Source of the DNA: Clostridiaceae bacterium AF10-41
GTDB lineage: Bacteria > Bacillota > Clostridia > Clostridiales > Clostridiaceae
Assembly (NCBI GenBank): GCA_027686065.1
Contig: JAQCTH010000013.1
Coordinates: 1 to 63,340, forward strand
DNA length: 63,340 bases
Direction of reading: 5' to 3'
Shown: in pieces, positions 26,796 to 38,675 of the stretch
Numbering within the stretch: position 1 is the first letter of the stretch
How the letters are laid out: each line of letters starts with the position of its first letter
Notes under the pieces: generated by a model
Databases searched by the model: none
Told to the model about the DNA's origin: nothing
Seen by the model: the letters and a program-made list of their open reading frames with translations, nothing else
Made by a program: the position numbers and the translations under genes

Positions 26796-26800
26796 ATAAA

Positions 26801-26814
26801 TGTAAGCGATTACT
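26801..26814. promoter_or_regulatory. Catabolite-responsive (cre-like) element
   Basis: TGTAAGCGATTACT matches the cre consensus TGWAANCGNTNWCA at 13 of 14 positions. It lies where transcription should start, so CcpA binding there would repress the hydrolase gene when preferred sugars are present. Confidence 0.6.
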
Positions 26815-26837
26815 TTCATATTTTAGGAGGGATTTAT

Positions 26838-27728
26838 ATGGTCAATATTCTTGAATTAAAAAAAGTAACTTTATCAAATGGAGAAATTATAGCTTATAGG
26901 GAAGAAGGCGTAGGAGAAAAGAATTTAGTACTTATTCATGGGAATATGTCATCATCAAAACACTGGGATATTCTTATAAATGAAATTAGGGACAATTACA
27001 AAATAACGGCAGTGGATATGAGAGGTTTTGGTGAATCTAGTTATAATACACCTATTAATTCATTAAATGATTTTGCTAAAGATATAGAAGAATTTCTGAA
27101 TATTATAGGAATAAATTATTATTCAGTTATTGGATGGTCAACAGGAGGGGGAGTTGCTTTAGAGCTAGCAGCTAATTGTCCAGAAAAAGTAGAAAATGTA
27201 GTGTTATTAGAGTCGGTAGGGGTTAAGGGATATCCTATATATAAAAAAGATGAAAATGGACAACCTATGAATGAATTATTAACAACTAAAGAAGAGATTG
27301 CAAAAGATCCAGTACAAGTTAAACCTGTATTGGATGCCTTAAAAAATAGAAATAAGGAATTTTATAGGACATTATGGAATATTGCTATTTATACACATAA
27401 TAAACCAGAAGAAGAGAAATACAATGAATATTTAGAAGATATGCTTACTCAAAGGAATTTAGTTGATGTGGATTATGCATTGGCACATTTTAATATGACA
27501 AATGAAAATAATGGAATCATAGAAGGCAGTAATAAATGTGAGTTAGTTAAAGCTCCAGTATTAATATTGCAAGGAGATAGAGATTATGTAGTCCCAATGT
27601 ATATGGCAGAAGATATAAATAAATATATTAAAAATTCTAAGCTAGTTATACTAAAGGACTCTGGACATTCACCTATGATGGATGCTTTAGATAAGGTGGT
27701 AGAGGAAATAAATAAATTTATACAATAA
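26838..27728 (+). CDS. Alpha/beta hydrolase, first copy
   Basis: A 296-residue alpha/beta-fold hydrolase: oxyanion segment LVLIHGNMSSSKHWD, nucleophile elbow GWSTGGG (Ser near residue 104), acidic residue in GDRDYVVP and catalytic His in DSGHSPMM. There is no signal peptide, so it acts in the cytoplasm. Relatives are esterases, lipases and C-C hydrolases; the substrate is unknown. The preceding cre-like site suggests catabolite control. GGAGGG precedes the ATG. It lies just before the beta-glucoside operon but has its own promoter. Confidence 0.85.
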   Translation: MVNILELKKVTLSNGEIIAYREEGVGEKNLVLIHGNMSSSKHWDILINEIRDNYKITAVDMRGFGESSYNTPINSLNDFAKDIEEFLNIIGINYYSVIGWSTGGGVALELAANCPEKVENVVLLESVGVKGYPIYKKDENGQPMNELLTTKEEIAKDPVQVKPVLDALKNRNKEFYRTLWNIAIYTHNKPEEEKYNEYLEDMLTQRNLVDVDYALAHFNMTNENNGIIEGSNKCELVKAPVLILQGDRDYVVPMYMAEDINKYIKNSKLVILKDSGHSPMMDALDKVVEEINKFIQ

Positions 27729-27788
27729 TTATTGTAAATACTATTTAAATTAGGTAATATTTTCAGTGAAATTACAACATAAAATATG

Positions 27789-27817
27789 TTGACAATGTTT
27801 ACAAAAGATATTAGAAT
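27789..27817 (+). promoter_or_regulatory. Promoter of the beta-glucoside operon with overlapping cre-like site
   Basis: TTGACA at 27789-27794 and TAGAAT at 27812-27817, spacer 17 bp. Overlapping the -35, TGACAATGTTTACA (27790-27803) fits the cre consensus at 12 of 14 positions. Confidence 0.6.
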
Positions 27818-27846
27818 ATAATTATATTAAATATGGATCCATTTAT

Positions 27847-27874
27847 GGATTGTTACTGGAAAGCAGGCAAAACC
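27847..27874 (+). promoter_or_regulatory. RAT antiterminator site 1, before licT
   Basis: GGATTGTTACTG-GAAA-GCAGGCAAAACC is a textbook ribonucleic antiterminator (RAT) target of BglG/LicT proteins: GGATTGTTACTG and GCAGGCAAAACC halves around a small loop. Its end overlaps the left arm of the following terminator, so protein binding would prevent termination. Confidence 0.9.
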
Positions 27875-27943
27875 TAAATTGATACCAAATTTGTTATAGT
27901 AATAGAACTATAGCTGTTTGATGTTGATTTAGGTTTATTTTTA
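27871..27943 (+). terminator. Conditional terminator controlled by RAT 1
   Basis: AACCTAAAT at 27871 pairs with ATTTAGGTT at 27927-27935, followed by TATTTTTAT. It shares AACC with RAT 1. It lies about 100 bp before licT, giving autoregulation. Confidence 0.8.
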
Positions 27944-28044
27944 TATAAATGTAAAATAATACATATTGAAACATGTATTCAGGCTATTTTTAGGTAAGAC
28001 TTAAATATTTCTAATAAAAAATTATTATAAAGGAGATTAGAGAT

Positions 28045-28881
28045 ATGGTAATAAATAAGGTGTTAAATAATAATGTTATTACGATTATAAACAAAAATAA
28101 TGAAGAATCAGTTGTTATGGGGAGAGGAATAGCCTTTCAAAAGAAGAAGGGTGATGAAATTGATGAGGAAAAGGTAGATAAGATATTTGTATTAAAGAAT
28201 AAAAGTATCAATGATAAGTTAATAGCATTAGTTAATGATATTTCTGTAGATAATTTAGAAATAGCTGAAGAAGTAATTAAATATGCAGAAAAAAAGTTAG
28301 ATACGAAACTAAATGAAAGTATATATTTAACACTTACTGATCATATAAGCTTTTCTATAAACAGATATAAAAGTAATTTGGAAATGAAAAATGTGATGCT
28401 TTGGGACATTAAAAGATTACATAAGGCAGAATTTGAAGTTGGCCTAAAAGCATTGGAAATAATAAAAAACAGAATAAATATAGAATTACCAGAAGATGAG
28501 GCTGCTTCAATAGCAATGCATATTCTAAATGGAGAATTAAGTCAAGATATGCCTCAAATAGTTGATATTATAAATTTAATTAATGAAATTCTTAAGATTG
28601 TAAAATATCATTTCAATGTTGATTTTGATGAAGAATCAATAAATTACTATAGATTTATTACTCATTTAAAATTCTTTGCTCAAAGATTAGTTAATGGAAA
28701 ATACTATGAAGATAATGATAATGATTTATTTGAAATGATTAAAAATAAGTATCCAAAATCATATGAATGTACAAAAAAAATAGAAGGATTTATAAAACAA
28801 AAGTTTAATAATGAATTAACCAAAGAAGAGAAATTATACCTTATAGTACATACAGCAAGAGTTGTAAAAGAAAATTATTAA
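28045..28881 (+). CDS. licT: BglG/LicT family transcription antiterminator
   Basis: A 278-residue RNA-binding antiterminator. The N-terminal CAT domain (about 1-56; VINKVLNNNVITIINKN and VVMGRGIAFQKKKGDEID) binds RAT RNA. Two PTS-regulation domains follow (PRD1 about 65-170, PRD2 about 175-275) with the conserved His in LTDHISFSI, HILNGEL, ITHLKFF and IVHTARV, which are phosphorylated by the PTS to set activity. Three RAT sites flank the gene, so it controls itself and the downstream PTS genes. AAAGGAG precedes the ATG. Confidence 0.93.
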   Translation: MVINKVLNNNVITIINKNNEESVVMGRGIAFQKKKGDEIDEEKVDKIFVLKNKSINDKLIALVNDISVDNLEIAEEVIKYAEKKLDTKLNESIYLTLTDHISFSINRYKSNLEMKNVMLWDIKRLHKAEFEVGLKALEIIKNRINIELPEDEAASIAMHILNGELSQDMPQIVDIINLINEILKIVKYHFNVDFDEESINYYRFITHLKFFAQRLVNGKYYEDNDNDLFEMIKNKYPKSYECTKKIEGFIKQKFNNELTKEEKLYLIVHTARVVKENY

Positions 28882-28909
28882 AAATTAATATAAATTCTAA
28901 CATCTTTTA

Positions 28910-28939
28910 GGATTGTAACTGATTCGATCAGGCAAAACC
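28910..28939 (+). promoter_or_regulatory. RAT antiterminator site 2, after licT
   Basis: GGATTGTAACTG-ATTCGAT-CAGGCAAAACC, a second RAT. With flanking bases, 32 nt are identical to RAT 3 located 203 bp downstream. Confidence 0.88.
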
Positions 28940-29040
28940 TAAGTTAATGATTAAAATTTTACTGATAGATTTATACCATACTTAATTATTGTTATATCTA
29001 TAGTTATTAGTGAAATTTCAAAGTTAATTTAGGTTTTTTA
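28936..29040 (+). terminator. Conditional terminator controlled by RAT 2
   Basis: AACCTAAGTTAA at 28936 pairs with TTAATTTAGGTT at 29024-29035, followed by a T-run. It shares AACC with RAT 2. Confidence 0.8.
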
Positions 29041-29112
29041 TTATATAGACTGATAAATAAATACGTTAGGAGGAGATAATAGGAAAATTAATTTTTAACC
29101 GGAAGTTTCATA

Positions 29113-29141
29113 GGATTGTAACTGATTCGATCAGGCAAAAC

Positions 29142-29142
<1 letters not shown>
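29113..29142 (+). promoter_or_regulatory. RAT antiterminator site 3, directly before the PTS gene
   Basis: Same sequence as RAT 2. Unlike sites 1 and 2 it is not followed by a T-tailed hairpin but by the Shine-Dalgarno hairpin annotated next. Confidence 0.85.
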
Positions 29143-31084
<1,942 letters not shown>

Positions 31085-31107
31085 TTATATAAATTTTAGT
31101 AAAAATA

Positions 31108-32608
<1,501 letters not shown>

Positions 32609-32619
32609 TAATAATACTA

Positions 32620-32677
32620 AGGCATTATAAACAGGAGTTTAAAATCATTCCAAGCTCTTGTTTATAATGCTTTTTTA
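32620..32677 (+). terminator. Terminator of the beta-glucoside operon
   Basis: GCATTATAAACAGGAG pairs with CTCTTGTTTATAATGC, followed by six T. Confidence 0.88.
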
Positions 32678-32819
32678 CGCTTTTGGGAATTATTGGAGTT
32701 TAGATTTATCTTAAAAATAACAAGTTATGAAAGTATCAAATATAAAATTAATAAATTATTAAAAATAATCTAGAAAAAATATTTTATCAAGAATTATCAG
32801 AAAATTCATTGAAAGGATA

Positions 32820-32849
32820 TTGACAGTAAGAAGGGAAAAGGTTTACAAT
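32820..32849 (+). promoter_or_regulatory. Promoter of the KAS III-liv genes
   Basis: TTGACA at 32820-32825 and TACAAT at 32844-32849 with an 18-bp spacer. The candidate TetR operator starts seven bases after the -10. Confidence 0.65.
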
Positions 32850-32855
32850 AAAATT

Positions 32856-32871
32856 GAAAGTAAACACTTAC
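32856..32871. promoter_or_regulatory. Candidate TetR operator 1, before the KAS III-liv genes
   Basis: GAAAGTAAACACTTAC fits GTAAG-N6-CTTAC with one mismatch in the left half-site, and agrees with operator 3 at 13 of 16 positions. It covers the predicted transcription start, so binding should repress. Confidence 0.6.
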
Positions 32872-32903
32872 ATACTATAAAGTTATTGAAATGGAGGATT
32901 AAT

Positions 32904-33923
32904 ATGGTTAATGTAGGAATAGTAGGGTTAGGACTTTATATACCAGAAACTAAAATGACAGCAAAAGAGATTTCAGAAGCAACAAATGGTATTTGGAGTG
33001 AAGAAGCTGTAATAAAAAAATTAGGAATAGTAGAAAAGACTATACCAGGAGAAAGTGATGGAACTCAAGAAATGGGAGTAAAGGCAGCTTTAGATGCACT
33101 AAAGGATGCTAATATGTCTCCAGAGGAAATAGATGTAATTTTATGTATGGGAGAAGAGTGGAAGGAGTATCCACTTACAACATCAGCTTTGTATATACAA
33201 GGGAAAATAGGTGCAAAAAATGCATGGGGAATAGATGTTCAAAATAGATGTTGTACAACTGTATCTGCATTAAAAATAGCTAAAGATATGCTTTTAGCAG
33301 ATGAATCAATAGATACGATTATGGTAGTTGGAGGATATAGGAACGGAGATTTTGTTGATTATTCTGATTCAAATATGTCAATGATGTACAACCTATCAGC
33401 TGGTGGAGGAGCAATAATATTAAAGAAAAATGCAGGTAAAAACATTTTGTTAGGATCACATATAAAAGCAGATGGAACCTTTTCAAGAGATGCAGGAGTA
33501 GAAATAGGTGGAATAGCAAACCCATTTAACTCAAATAATGTTGAAGAGGGATACAAGTCATTAAGACTAATGGATCCAAAACATATGAAAGATGGATTAA
33601 ATGCAGTTTCAATGCCAAATTGGTTTGAATGTATTGATAAAGCTTTAGAAAAATCAGGATTAAAAAGAGAAGATATAAATTATCTTGCAGTACTACATTT
33701 TAAAAAATCTATGCATGATTTTATGTTAAAAGAACTAGGACTAAAAGATGAACAATCAATTTATTTATCAGATTACGGACATATGGGGCAAGTAGATCAA
33801 ATACTATCATTAAAACTTGCATTAAAAGAAGGAAAGGTAAAGAAGGGTTCAGTAGTGTTGATGATAGCTGCTGGAATAGGATACGTATGGTCGGCAAACG
33901 TAATAAAATGGGGAGAGTGTTAA
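32904..33923 (+). CDS. KAS III-like (thiolase-fold) 3-oxoacyl synthase, atypical
   Basis: 339 residues from ATG 32904, preceded by GGAGG; upstream codons of the longer frame lie in promoter and operator DNA. Fold and lengths match ketoacyl synthase III (FabH-like). Cys116 (VQNRCCTTVSAL) aligns with the nucleophile and His265 (VLHFKKSM) with the catalytic His. The FabH Asn (GNTS) is replaced by His293 in YGHMGQ, giving Cys-His-His rather than Cys-His-Asn. It precedes livH by 3 bp, so it is co-translated with a transporter, not with fatty-acid synthesis genes. It probably acts on acyl-CoA; condensation, acyl transfer and cleavage are all possible. Confidence 0.78.
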   Translation: MVNVGIVGLGLYIPETKMTAKEISEATNGIWSEEAVIKKLGIVEKTIPGESDGTQEMGVKAALDALKDANMSPEEIDVILCMGEEWKEYPLTTSALYIQGKIGAKNAWGIDVQNRCCTTVSALKIAKDMLLADESIDTIMVVGGYRNGDFVDYSDSNMSMMYNLSAGGGAIILKKNAGKNILLGSHIKADGTFSRDAGVEIGGIANPFNSNNVEEGYKSLRLMDPKHMKDGLNAVSMPNWFECIDKALEKSGLKREDINYLAVLHFKKSMHDFMLKELGLKDEQSIYLSDYGHMGQVDQILSLKLALKEGKVKKGSVVLMIAAGIGYVWSANVIKWGEC

Positions 33924-33926
33924 AGC

Positions 33927-34802
33927 ATGGATACATTTTTTCAAATATTATTTAGTAGTTTAGAAACTGGCAGCGTTTATGCCTTGGCCGCACTTGGAAT
34001 AATAATAATTTTTAGAACAAGTAGAACTACTAACTTTGCACAAGGCTCAATAGGAATGTTCAATGCTTTTGTTGCAACATTTGCTTTAATTCATTTTGGA
34101 TTACCATCATGGGTAGCAGCTATAATAGGAATGATTGCAGCCGTTGTATCTGGAATATTAGTAGATATCATAATCATTAGGAAAGCAAAAAAAACATCAG
34201 CAGTAGGAAAACAAATTATAACCTTTGGAATAATAATGTTATTTTTAGGTATAGCACCAATGATATTTGGCTCAACACCATTAAATTTTCCAAAGTTTAT
34301 AGAAAGTGGAGCTATTAATATACTTGGAGCATCTATATCACACAATGCATTGTTAAACATAATAGTTGGACTAATTATAATGGCAGTACTATTTTACTTT
34401 TTGCAGAATACCAAATGGGGACTTGCTGTAAGAGTTACAGCATCTAATGAACAAACAGCTAAATTAATGGGAGTACCCACTTCATTAGTAACAATGGGAG
34501 CTTGGGCAATAGCAGCAGCATTAGGAACATTAGCAGCTTTAATGCTTGCACCAGCAATAACTGTAAATGTATCTATGATGGATAATGTTCAAACTAATGC
34601 ACTTATAGCATGTGTACTAGGTGGATTCCAAACCTTCTATGGGCCAGTACTTGGAGCATATATAATTGGACTTGGTAGAAATGTACTTATATATTATGTT
34701 TCATCAACCTGGGGGGAGCCTATATTATTTACTTTAATTTTACTATTTATAGTTCTAAGACCAAATGGAATAATAGGAAAGAAAATAATAAAGAAGGTAT
34801 AG
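33927..34802 (+). CDS. livH: Liv-type ABC transporter permease 1 (LivH family)
   Basis: A 291-residue inner-membrane permease with about eight spans of the branched-chain amino acid transporter family (HAAT). ALAALGIIIIFRTSRTTNFAQGSIGMF near the N-terminus and the C-terminal LGGFQTFYGPVLGAYIIG and LRPNGIIGKK are characteristic. Members also carry amides, urea, aromatic acids and other carboxylates, so the substrate is open. It starts 3 bp after the KAS III-like gene and is followed by the second permease. Confidence 0.9.
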   Translation: MDTFFQILFSSLETGSVYALAALGIIIIFRTSRTTNFAQGSIGMFNAFVATFALIHFGLPSWVAAIIGMIAAVVSGILVDIIIIRKAKKTSAVGKQIITFGIIMLFLGIAPMIFGSTPLNFPKFIESGAINILGASISHNALLNIIVGLIIMAVLFYFLQNTKWGLAVRVTASNEQTAKLMGVPTSLVTMGAWAIAAALGTLAALMLAPAITVNVSMMDNVQTNALIACVLGGFQTFYGPVLGAYIIGLGRNVLIYYVSSTWGEPILFTLILLFIVLRPNGIIGKKIIKKV

Positions 34803-34815
34803 GAGGATCAAAAGT

Positions 34816-35826
34816 ATGAAGAAACTATTTGAAAATAGGTATAGTAAATATATTCTTCTTGGAATTATATTAGCATCATTACCATTATTACAAGATATGG
34901 GTATTATAAAAAGTTCAACTATAACTACTTTTGGAACAATACTATTTTATGCAATAGTAGCTGTAGGATTAAATGTTCTTTTAGGATATTCAGGTTTAAT
35001 ATCATTAGGTACGGCAGGATTTATGGGACTTGGTGCATATTTATCTGCATACTTAACTCAAGATTTAAAATTACCATTTTTGCTTTCATTAATAATATCA
35101 ATAATAGTTCCTTTAATAATAGGACTTTTAATAGGCCTTGTATCATTAAGAATTTCAGGAATGTATCTAGCAATAGCAACCTTAGCAGTATCAGAAATAT
35201 TTAAAAAGATATTCATTGAATTTGATAATATAACAGGAGGATTTTCAGGAAAGACAGCTTCATATCCAGAAATTTTTGGATTTAGCTTAAATAGAGATAC
35301 AACCTTTATATTTATTGTAGTTATATTAATCATAGTCATGATACTTACAGATAATTTTATACATTCATCAACAGGAAGAGCGTTACTTACAATGAGAGTC
35401 AGTGAGGCAGCTGCTCAAGCTATGGGAATTAATTTGTTAAAATACAAGCTTACAGCATTTGCAATAGCAACAGTATATGCATCTTTAGGAGGAGTATTAT
35501 ACGTTCATTTTATAAGATTTTCTTATCCAGCCACATGGAATTTACTTTTATCTCTACAAATACTAGCTGTAATAGTTATCGGAGGATTAAGAACTATTAC
35601 GGGTCCTATTGTAGGTTCAATAATAGTATTTGGGGTTCCAGAATTAATATTAAAGCAGCTTCCGGTAATAGGTAGTATAGATGGACTTGCTTATATTTTC
35701 ACAGGAATATTGATAATCATCGTGATACTATTTTATCCACACGGATTAATCTATATAGGAAAAGATGTTAAAAAATATATTAATAAGAAGAAGGTGAAAG
35801 TAAATGAGCTTAATGCAAACACTTAA
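34816..35826 (+). CDS. livM: Liv-type ABC transporter permease 2 (LivM family)
   Basis: A 336-residue partner permease. Family features are VGLNVLLGYSGLISLGTAGF (about 54-73), LRISGMYLAIATLAVSEIFK and GGLRTITGPIVGSIIVFG. About eight to ten hydrophobic spans and a basic C-terminal tail. GGAGGA precedes the ATG. Its end overlaps livG by 23 bp, which couples their translation. It forms the channel together with LivH. Confidence 0.9.
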   Translation: MKKLFENRYSKYILLGIILASLPLLQDMGIIKSSTITTFGTILFYAIVAVGLNVLLGYSGLISLGTAGFMGLGAYLSAYLTQDLKLPFLLSLIISIIVPLIIGLLIGLVSLRISGMYLAIATLAVSEIFKKIFIEFDNITGGFSGKTASYPEIFGFSLNRDTTFIFIVVILIIVMILTDNFIHSSTGRALLTMRVSEAAAQAMGINLLKYKLTAFAIATVYASLGGVLYVHFIRFSYPATWNLLLSLQILAVIVIGGLRTITGPIVGSIIVFGVPELILKQLPVIGSIDGLAYIFTGILIIIVILFYPHGLIYIGKDVKKYINKKKVKVNELNANT

Positions 35827-36592
35827 GGTTGAAAATTTATCAATAGCATTTGGAGGATTAAAAGCTGTTGATGATTTAAGCTTTCATATAAACCAAGGAG
35901 AAATATATGGATTAATAGGACCAAATGGTGCTGGTAAGACCACAGTATTTAATTGTATAACTCAATTTTATAAGCCTAATAATGGAAAGGTAATATTTAA
36001 AACAATAGAAGATAAGGATGTAAATTTAGTAGAAAAAAACACTCATGACATTATAAAACTTGGCTTAGTTAGAACATTCCAGAATGTTGAGCTTATTCAA
36101 GATTTAAGTTTATTAGAAAATTTGCTTATAGGAGCACATATTGATTATAAGTCTGGATTATTTTCTAATTCATTAAGAACTAGAAAAGCTAAAAAGGAAG
36201 AAGAAAAAAATATAGAAAAGGCTGAAAAGATTTTAGAATTTCTAGGAATAGAAGGTAAGAAAAATGAACTTGCTGGTGGACAACCATATGGGATATTAAA
36301 GAAGATAGAGCTTGGAAGAACTCTTATGAGCAATCCTAAATTAATAATCTTAGATGAACCTGCAGCTGGACTAAATGACACAGAAACTTTAGAATTAGCA
36401 AAATTAATTAGAAATATAAGAGATGAATATAAATGTAACATTTTATTGGTAGAGCATGATATGAGACTTGTGATGGATATCTGTGATCGAATATGTGCAA
36501 TATCTTTTGGAAAAAAATTAGCTGAAGGAACGCCAAAGGAAATTCAATGTAATAAAGATGTTCAAGAAGCTTATTTAGGAAAGGAGGAGTAA
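35804..36592 (+). CDS. livG: Liv-type ABC transporter ATPase 1 (LivG family)
   Basis: 262 residues with Walker A GPNGAGKTT, Walker B LIILDEPAAGL and LVEHDMRLVMDICDR (switch His). The signature region reads AGGQPYGILKKIELGRTL instead of the commoner YGQQRRLEIARAL form, a divergence known from part of this family. ATG 35804 follows AAGGTG and lies inside livM. Two base pairs separate it from livF, the other ATPase. Confidence 0.9.
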   Translation: MSLMQTLKVENLSIAFGGLKAVDDLSFHINQGEIYGLIGPNGAGKTTVFNCITQFYKPNNGKVIFKTIEDKDVNLVEKNTHDIIKLGLVRTFQNVELIQDLSLLENLLIGAHIDYKSGLFSNSLRTRKAKKEEEKNIEKAEKILEFLGIEGKKNELAGGQPYGILKKIELGRTLMSNPKLIILDEPAAGLNDTETLELAKLIRNIRDEYKCNILLVEHDMRLVMDICDRICAISFGKKLAEGTPKEIQCNKDVQEAYLGKEE

Positions 36593-36593
36593 G

Positions 36594-37313
36594 ATGGAAA
36601 ACATAGTTTTAAAAATTAATAATCTTACTGTTTCTTATGGAAGTATAAAAGCTTTAAAAGGAATAGATATAGAAGTTCCAGAAGGACAAATAGTTGCTTT
36701 ACTTGGAGCAAATGGTGCTGGTAAAACTACTACTTTAAAAACTATATCAGGAATAGTAGAAGCAGAAAGTGGAAGTATAGAGTTTTGCAAAAAAAACATA
36801 ACTAATTTATCAGCGGAAAAAATTACATCTTTAGGAATAGTTCAATCACCAGAAGGAAGACAAATTTTTCCGGATATAACGGTTGAAGAGAATTTAAGAA
36901 TAGGTGCATTCACGGTAAAGAAGAAAAAAGAAATAGAAAGCAATTTCGAAAGAGTATATAGATATTTTCCAATATTAAAAGAAAGAAGAAAACAAATAGC
37001 AGGAACCTTAAGTGGAGGGGAACAACAAATGCTTGCAATAGCAAGGGCACTAATGGCAAGTCCAAAGCTACTACTTTTAGATGAACCATCTTTAGGGTTA
37101 GCTCCGCTTATAGTAAAAAATATATTCGAAATTGTAAAAGAAATAAATGAAGAAGGAACAACAGTACTAATAATCGAGCAAAATGCCCTTCAAACTTTAA
37201 AGATAGCAGATTATGCTTATGTATTAGAAGTTGGGGAAATAAATATGCAAGGAAAAGCTGGTGAATTAATTCAAGATAAGAGATTATTAGAAGCTTATCT
37301 TGGAGGAGAGTAA
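36594..37313 (+). CDS. livF: Liv-type ABC transporter ATPase 2 (LivF family)
   Basis: 239 residues: Walker A GANGAGKTTTLKT, Q-loop QSPEGRQIFPDITVEENL typical of LivF, ABC signature LSGGEQQMLAIARAL, Walker B LLLLDEPSLGLAPL and switch His-region EQNALQTL (Gln in place of His, usual for LivF). GGAGGAG precedes the ATG. Works as heterodimer with LivG. Confidence 0.92.
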   Translation: MENIVLKINNLTVSYGSIKALKGIDIEVPEGQIVALLGANGAGKTTTLKTISGIVEAESGSIEFCKKNITNLSAEKITSLGIVQSPEGRQIFPDITVEENLRIGAFTVKKKKEIESNFERVYRYFPILKERRKQIAGTLSGGEQQMLAIARALMASPKLLLLDEPSLGLAPLIVKNIFEIVKEINEEGTTVLIIEQNALQTLKIADYAYVLEVGEINMQGKAGELIQDKRLLEAYLGGE

Positions 37314-37376
37314 AGTTTTTAGGGAGAAATCCTTAATATAATTAAAAAATAAAATTAATATGTGGAGGGAATTTTT

Positions 37377-38591
37377 ATGAGAAAAAAAATTGCATTACTT
37401 TTAGCCTCGCTTACACTAACAATGACTTTTGCTGGTTGTGGTAAAAAAGAGGAAGCAGCACAAGGTGTCACAGAAACATCAATAAAGGTAGGGAATAGTA
37501 TAGCTACTTCAGGGGCATTTGCTCCAGTTGGAGTCCCATTTAAAGCTGGTATTGAAGCTTACTTTAAAATGGTAAATGAAGGGGGAGGAGTTAAGGGAAG
37601 AAAAATAGAATATGTTCATCAAGATGATGAGTTTAATCCAGAAAAAGGAAAAGCTATTTTGGATAAACTTGTAAATGACGAGAAAGTATTTGCTATAGTA
37701 GGACACTTTGGAACTCCAGTTGTAGGAGCAACACTAGACGATCTTAAAGAAATAGGTATCCCTTCAGTTTATTTTGCTACAGGTACAGGAATATTATATA
37801 ACGAAAATGCTACAAAGGGTGAAGGAGATAATATATTCCCAGTACAACCTGTATATCCAATGGAAGGTCGTATAATGGCTGCTTGGGCAAAGGGAGAATT
37901 TAAGGCTGATAAAATAGGTGTAATTTATACTAATGATGATGCAGGTAAAGATTTAGTTAAGGGTGTTGAAACAGAAGCTAAAAACATAGGTGGAGTTGAA
38001 GTTATAAGTGAACAAGTTGCACCAGGAGCAGAAGATGTTTCAGCGGCAGTAACTAAAATTAAGAATTCTGACGTAGATGCTATAGTAATAGCTGGTATTC
38101 AAGGAACCTTCCCTCAAATAGCTAAAGAGTTAGCCAAGCAAGGAAATACAAAACCAGCTATAACTACTTATGTAAACGTTGATAAAACAATGGTTGAATC
38201 AATAAAAACAGATGTAGCAGATAAATTTGAAGTTTATGGTAATTCTTGGGTGGATGTAACAACACCAGCAATGGCAGAATTCCAAAAATGGATTAAAGAA
38301 ACATCAACTGAAGATTTTTCAGCAAATGCTTATGCTATGACTGGATGGATAGCAGCTGATTTCTTTGTAAAAGGATTAGAAAAAGTTGATGGAGAAATAA
38401 CTTGGGAAAATTATATAAAGGCTATGGAAAAAGAGCCAATAAAGAATCCTTTTGGTGGAAATATAGATTTCGCTGGTGGAAAGAGACTTGGTACACAAGA
38501 AATGTCTTTAGCAAAAATGGATTTAAAAAGTCCAACAGGATGGTCTCCATATATTGGATTCAAGAGTATAAATGATATATTAGGAAAATAA
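37377..38591 (+). CDS. livJ: Liv-type substrate-binding lipoprotein
   Basis: 404 residues from ATG 37377, chosen because GGAGGG precedes it. MRKKIALLLASLTLTMTFAG then Cys21 is a lipoprotein signal with lipobox F-A-G-C, so the mature protein is tethered outside the membrane. The body is a periplasmic-binding-protein type I fold (ABC substrate-binding, LivJ/HAAT): KVGNSIATSGAFAPVGVPFK, GGVKGRKIEYVHQDDEFNPE and AIVGHFGTPVV. It supplies substrate to the permease above. The ligand is unknown; amino acids are not assured because the surrounding genes handle CoA esters. Confidence 0.88.
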   Translation: MRKKIALLLASLTLTMTFAGCGKKEEAAQGVTETSIKVGNSIATSGAFAPVGVPFKAGIEAYFKMVNEGGGVKGRKIEYVHQDDEFNPEKGKAILDKLVNDEKVFAIVGHFGTPVVGATLDDLKEIGIPSVYFATGTGILYNENATKGEGDNIFPVQPVYPMEGRIMAAWAKGEFKADKIGVIYTNDDAGKDLVKGVETEAKNIGGVEVISEQVAPGAEDVSAAVTKIKNSDVDAIVIAGIQGTFPQIAKELAKQGNTKPAITTYVNVDKTMVESIKTDVADKFEVYGNSWVDVTTPAMAEFQKWIKETSTEDFSANAYAMTGWIAADFFVKGLEKVDGEITWENYIKAMEKEPIKNPFGGNIDFAGGKRLGTQEMSLAKMDLKSPTGWSPYIGFKSINDILGK

Positions 38592-38609
38592 ATTATCTTT
38601 ATGTTTTGT

Positions 38610-38648
38610 CTATCAGCCAAGACGTGTATAAGAAATCTTGGCTGATAG
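38610..38648 (+). other. Stable hairpin after livJ, without T-run
   Basis: CTATCAGCCAAGA / TCTTGGCTGATAG, a perfect 13-bp stem with a 13-nt loop. TATAAAG follows, not a T-run, so read-through into the CoA-transferase gene is expected. Hairpins at this place often protect the binding-protein mRNA and raise its level over the downstream genes. Confidence 0.7.
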
Positions 38649-38675
38649 TATAAAGAACTTATAGGAGGGTTTAAT

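Noticed and set aside
29041..29112. Short gene after AGGAGGAG at about 29070
   Set aside because: A good ribosome binding sequence, but no ATG, GTG or TTG follows at a usable distance; probably a relic of the duplication that made RAT 3.
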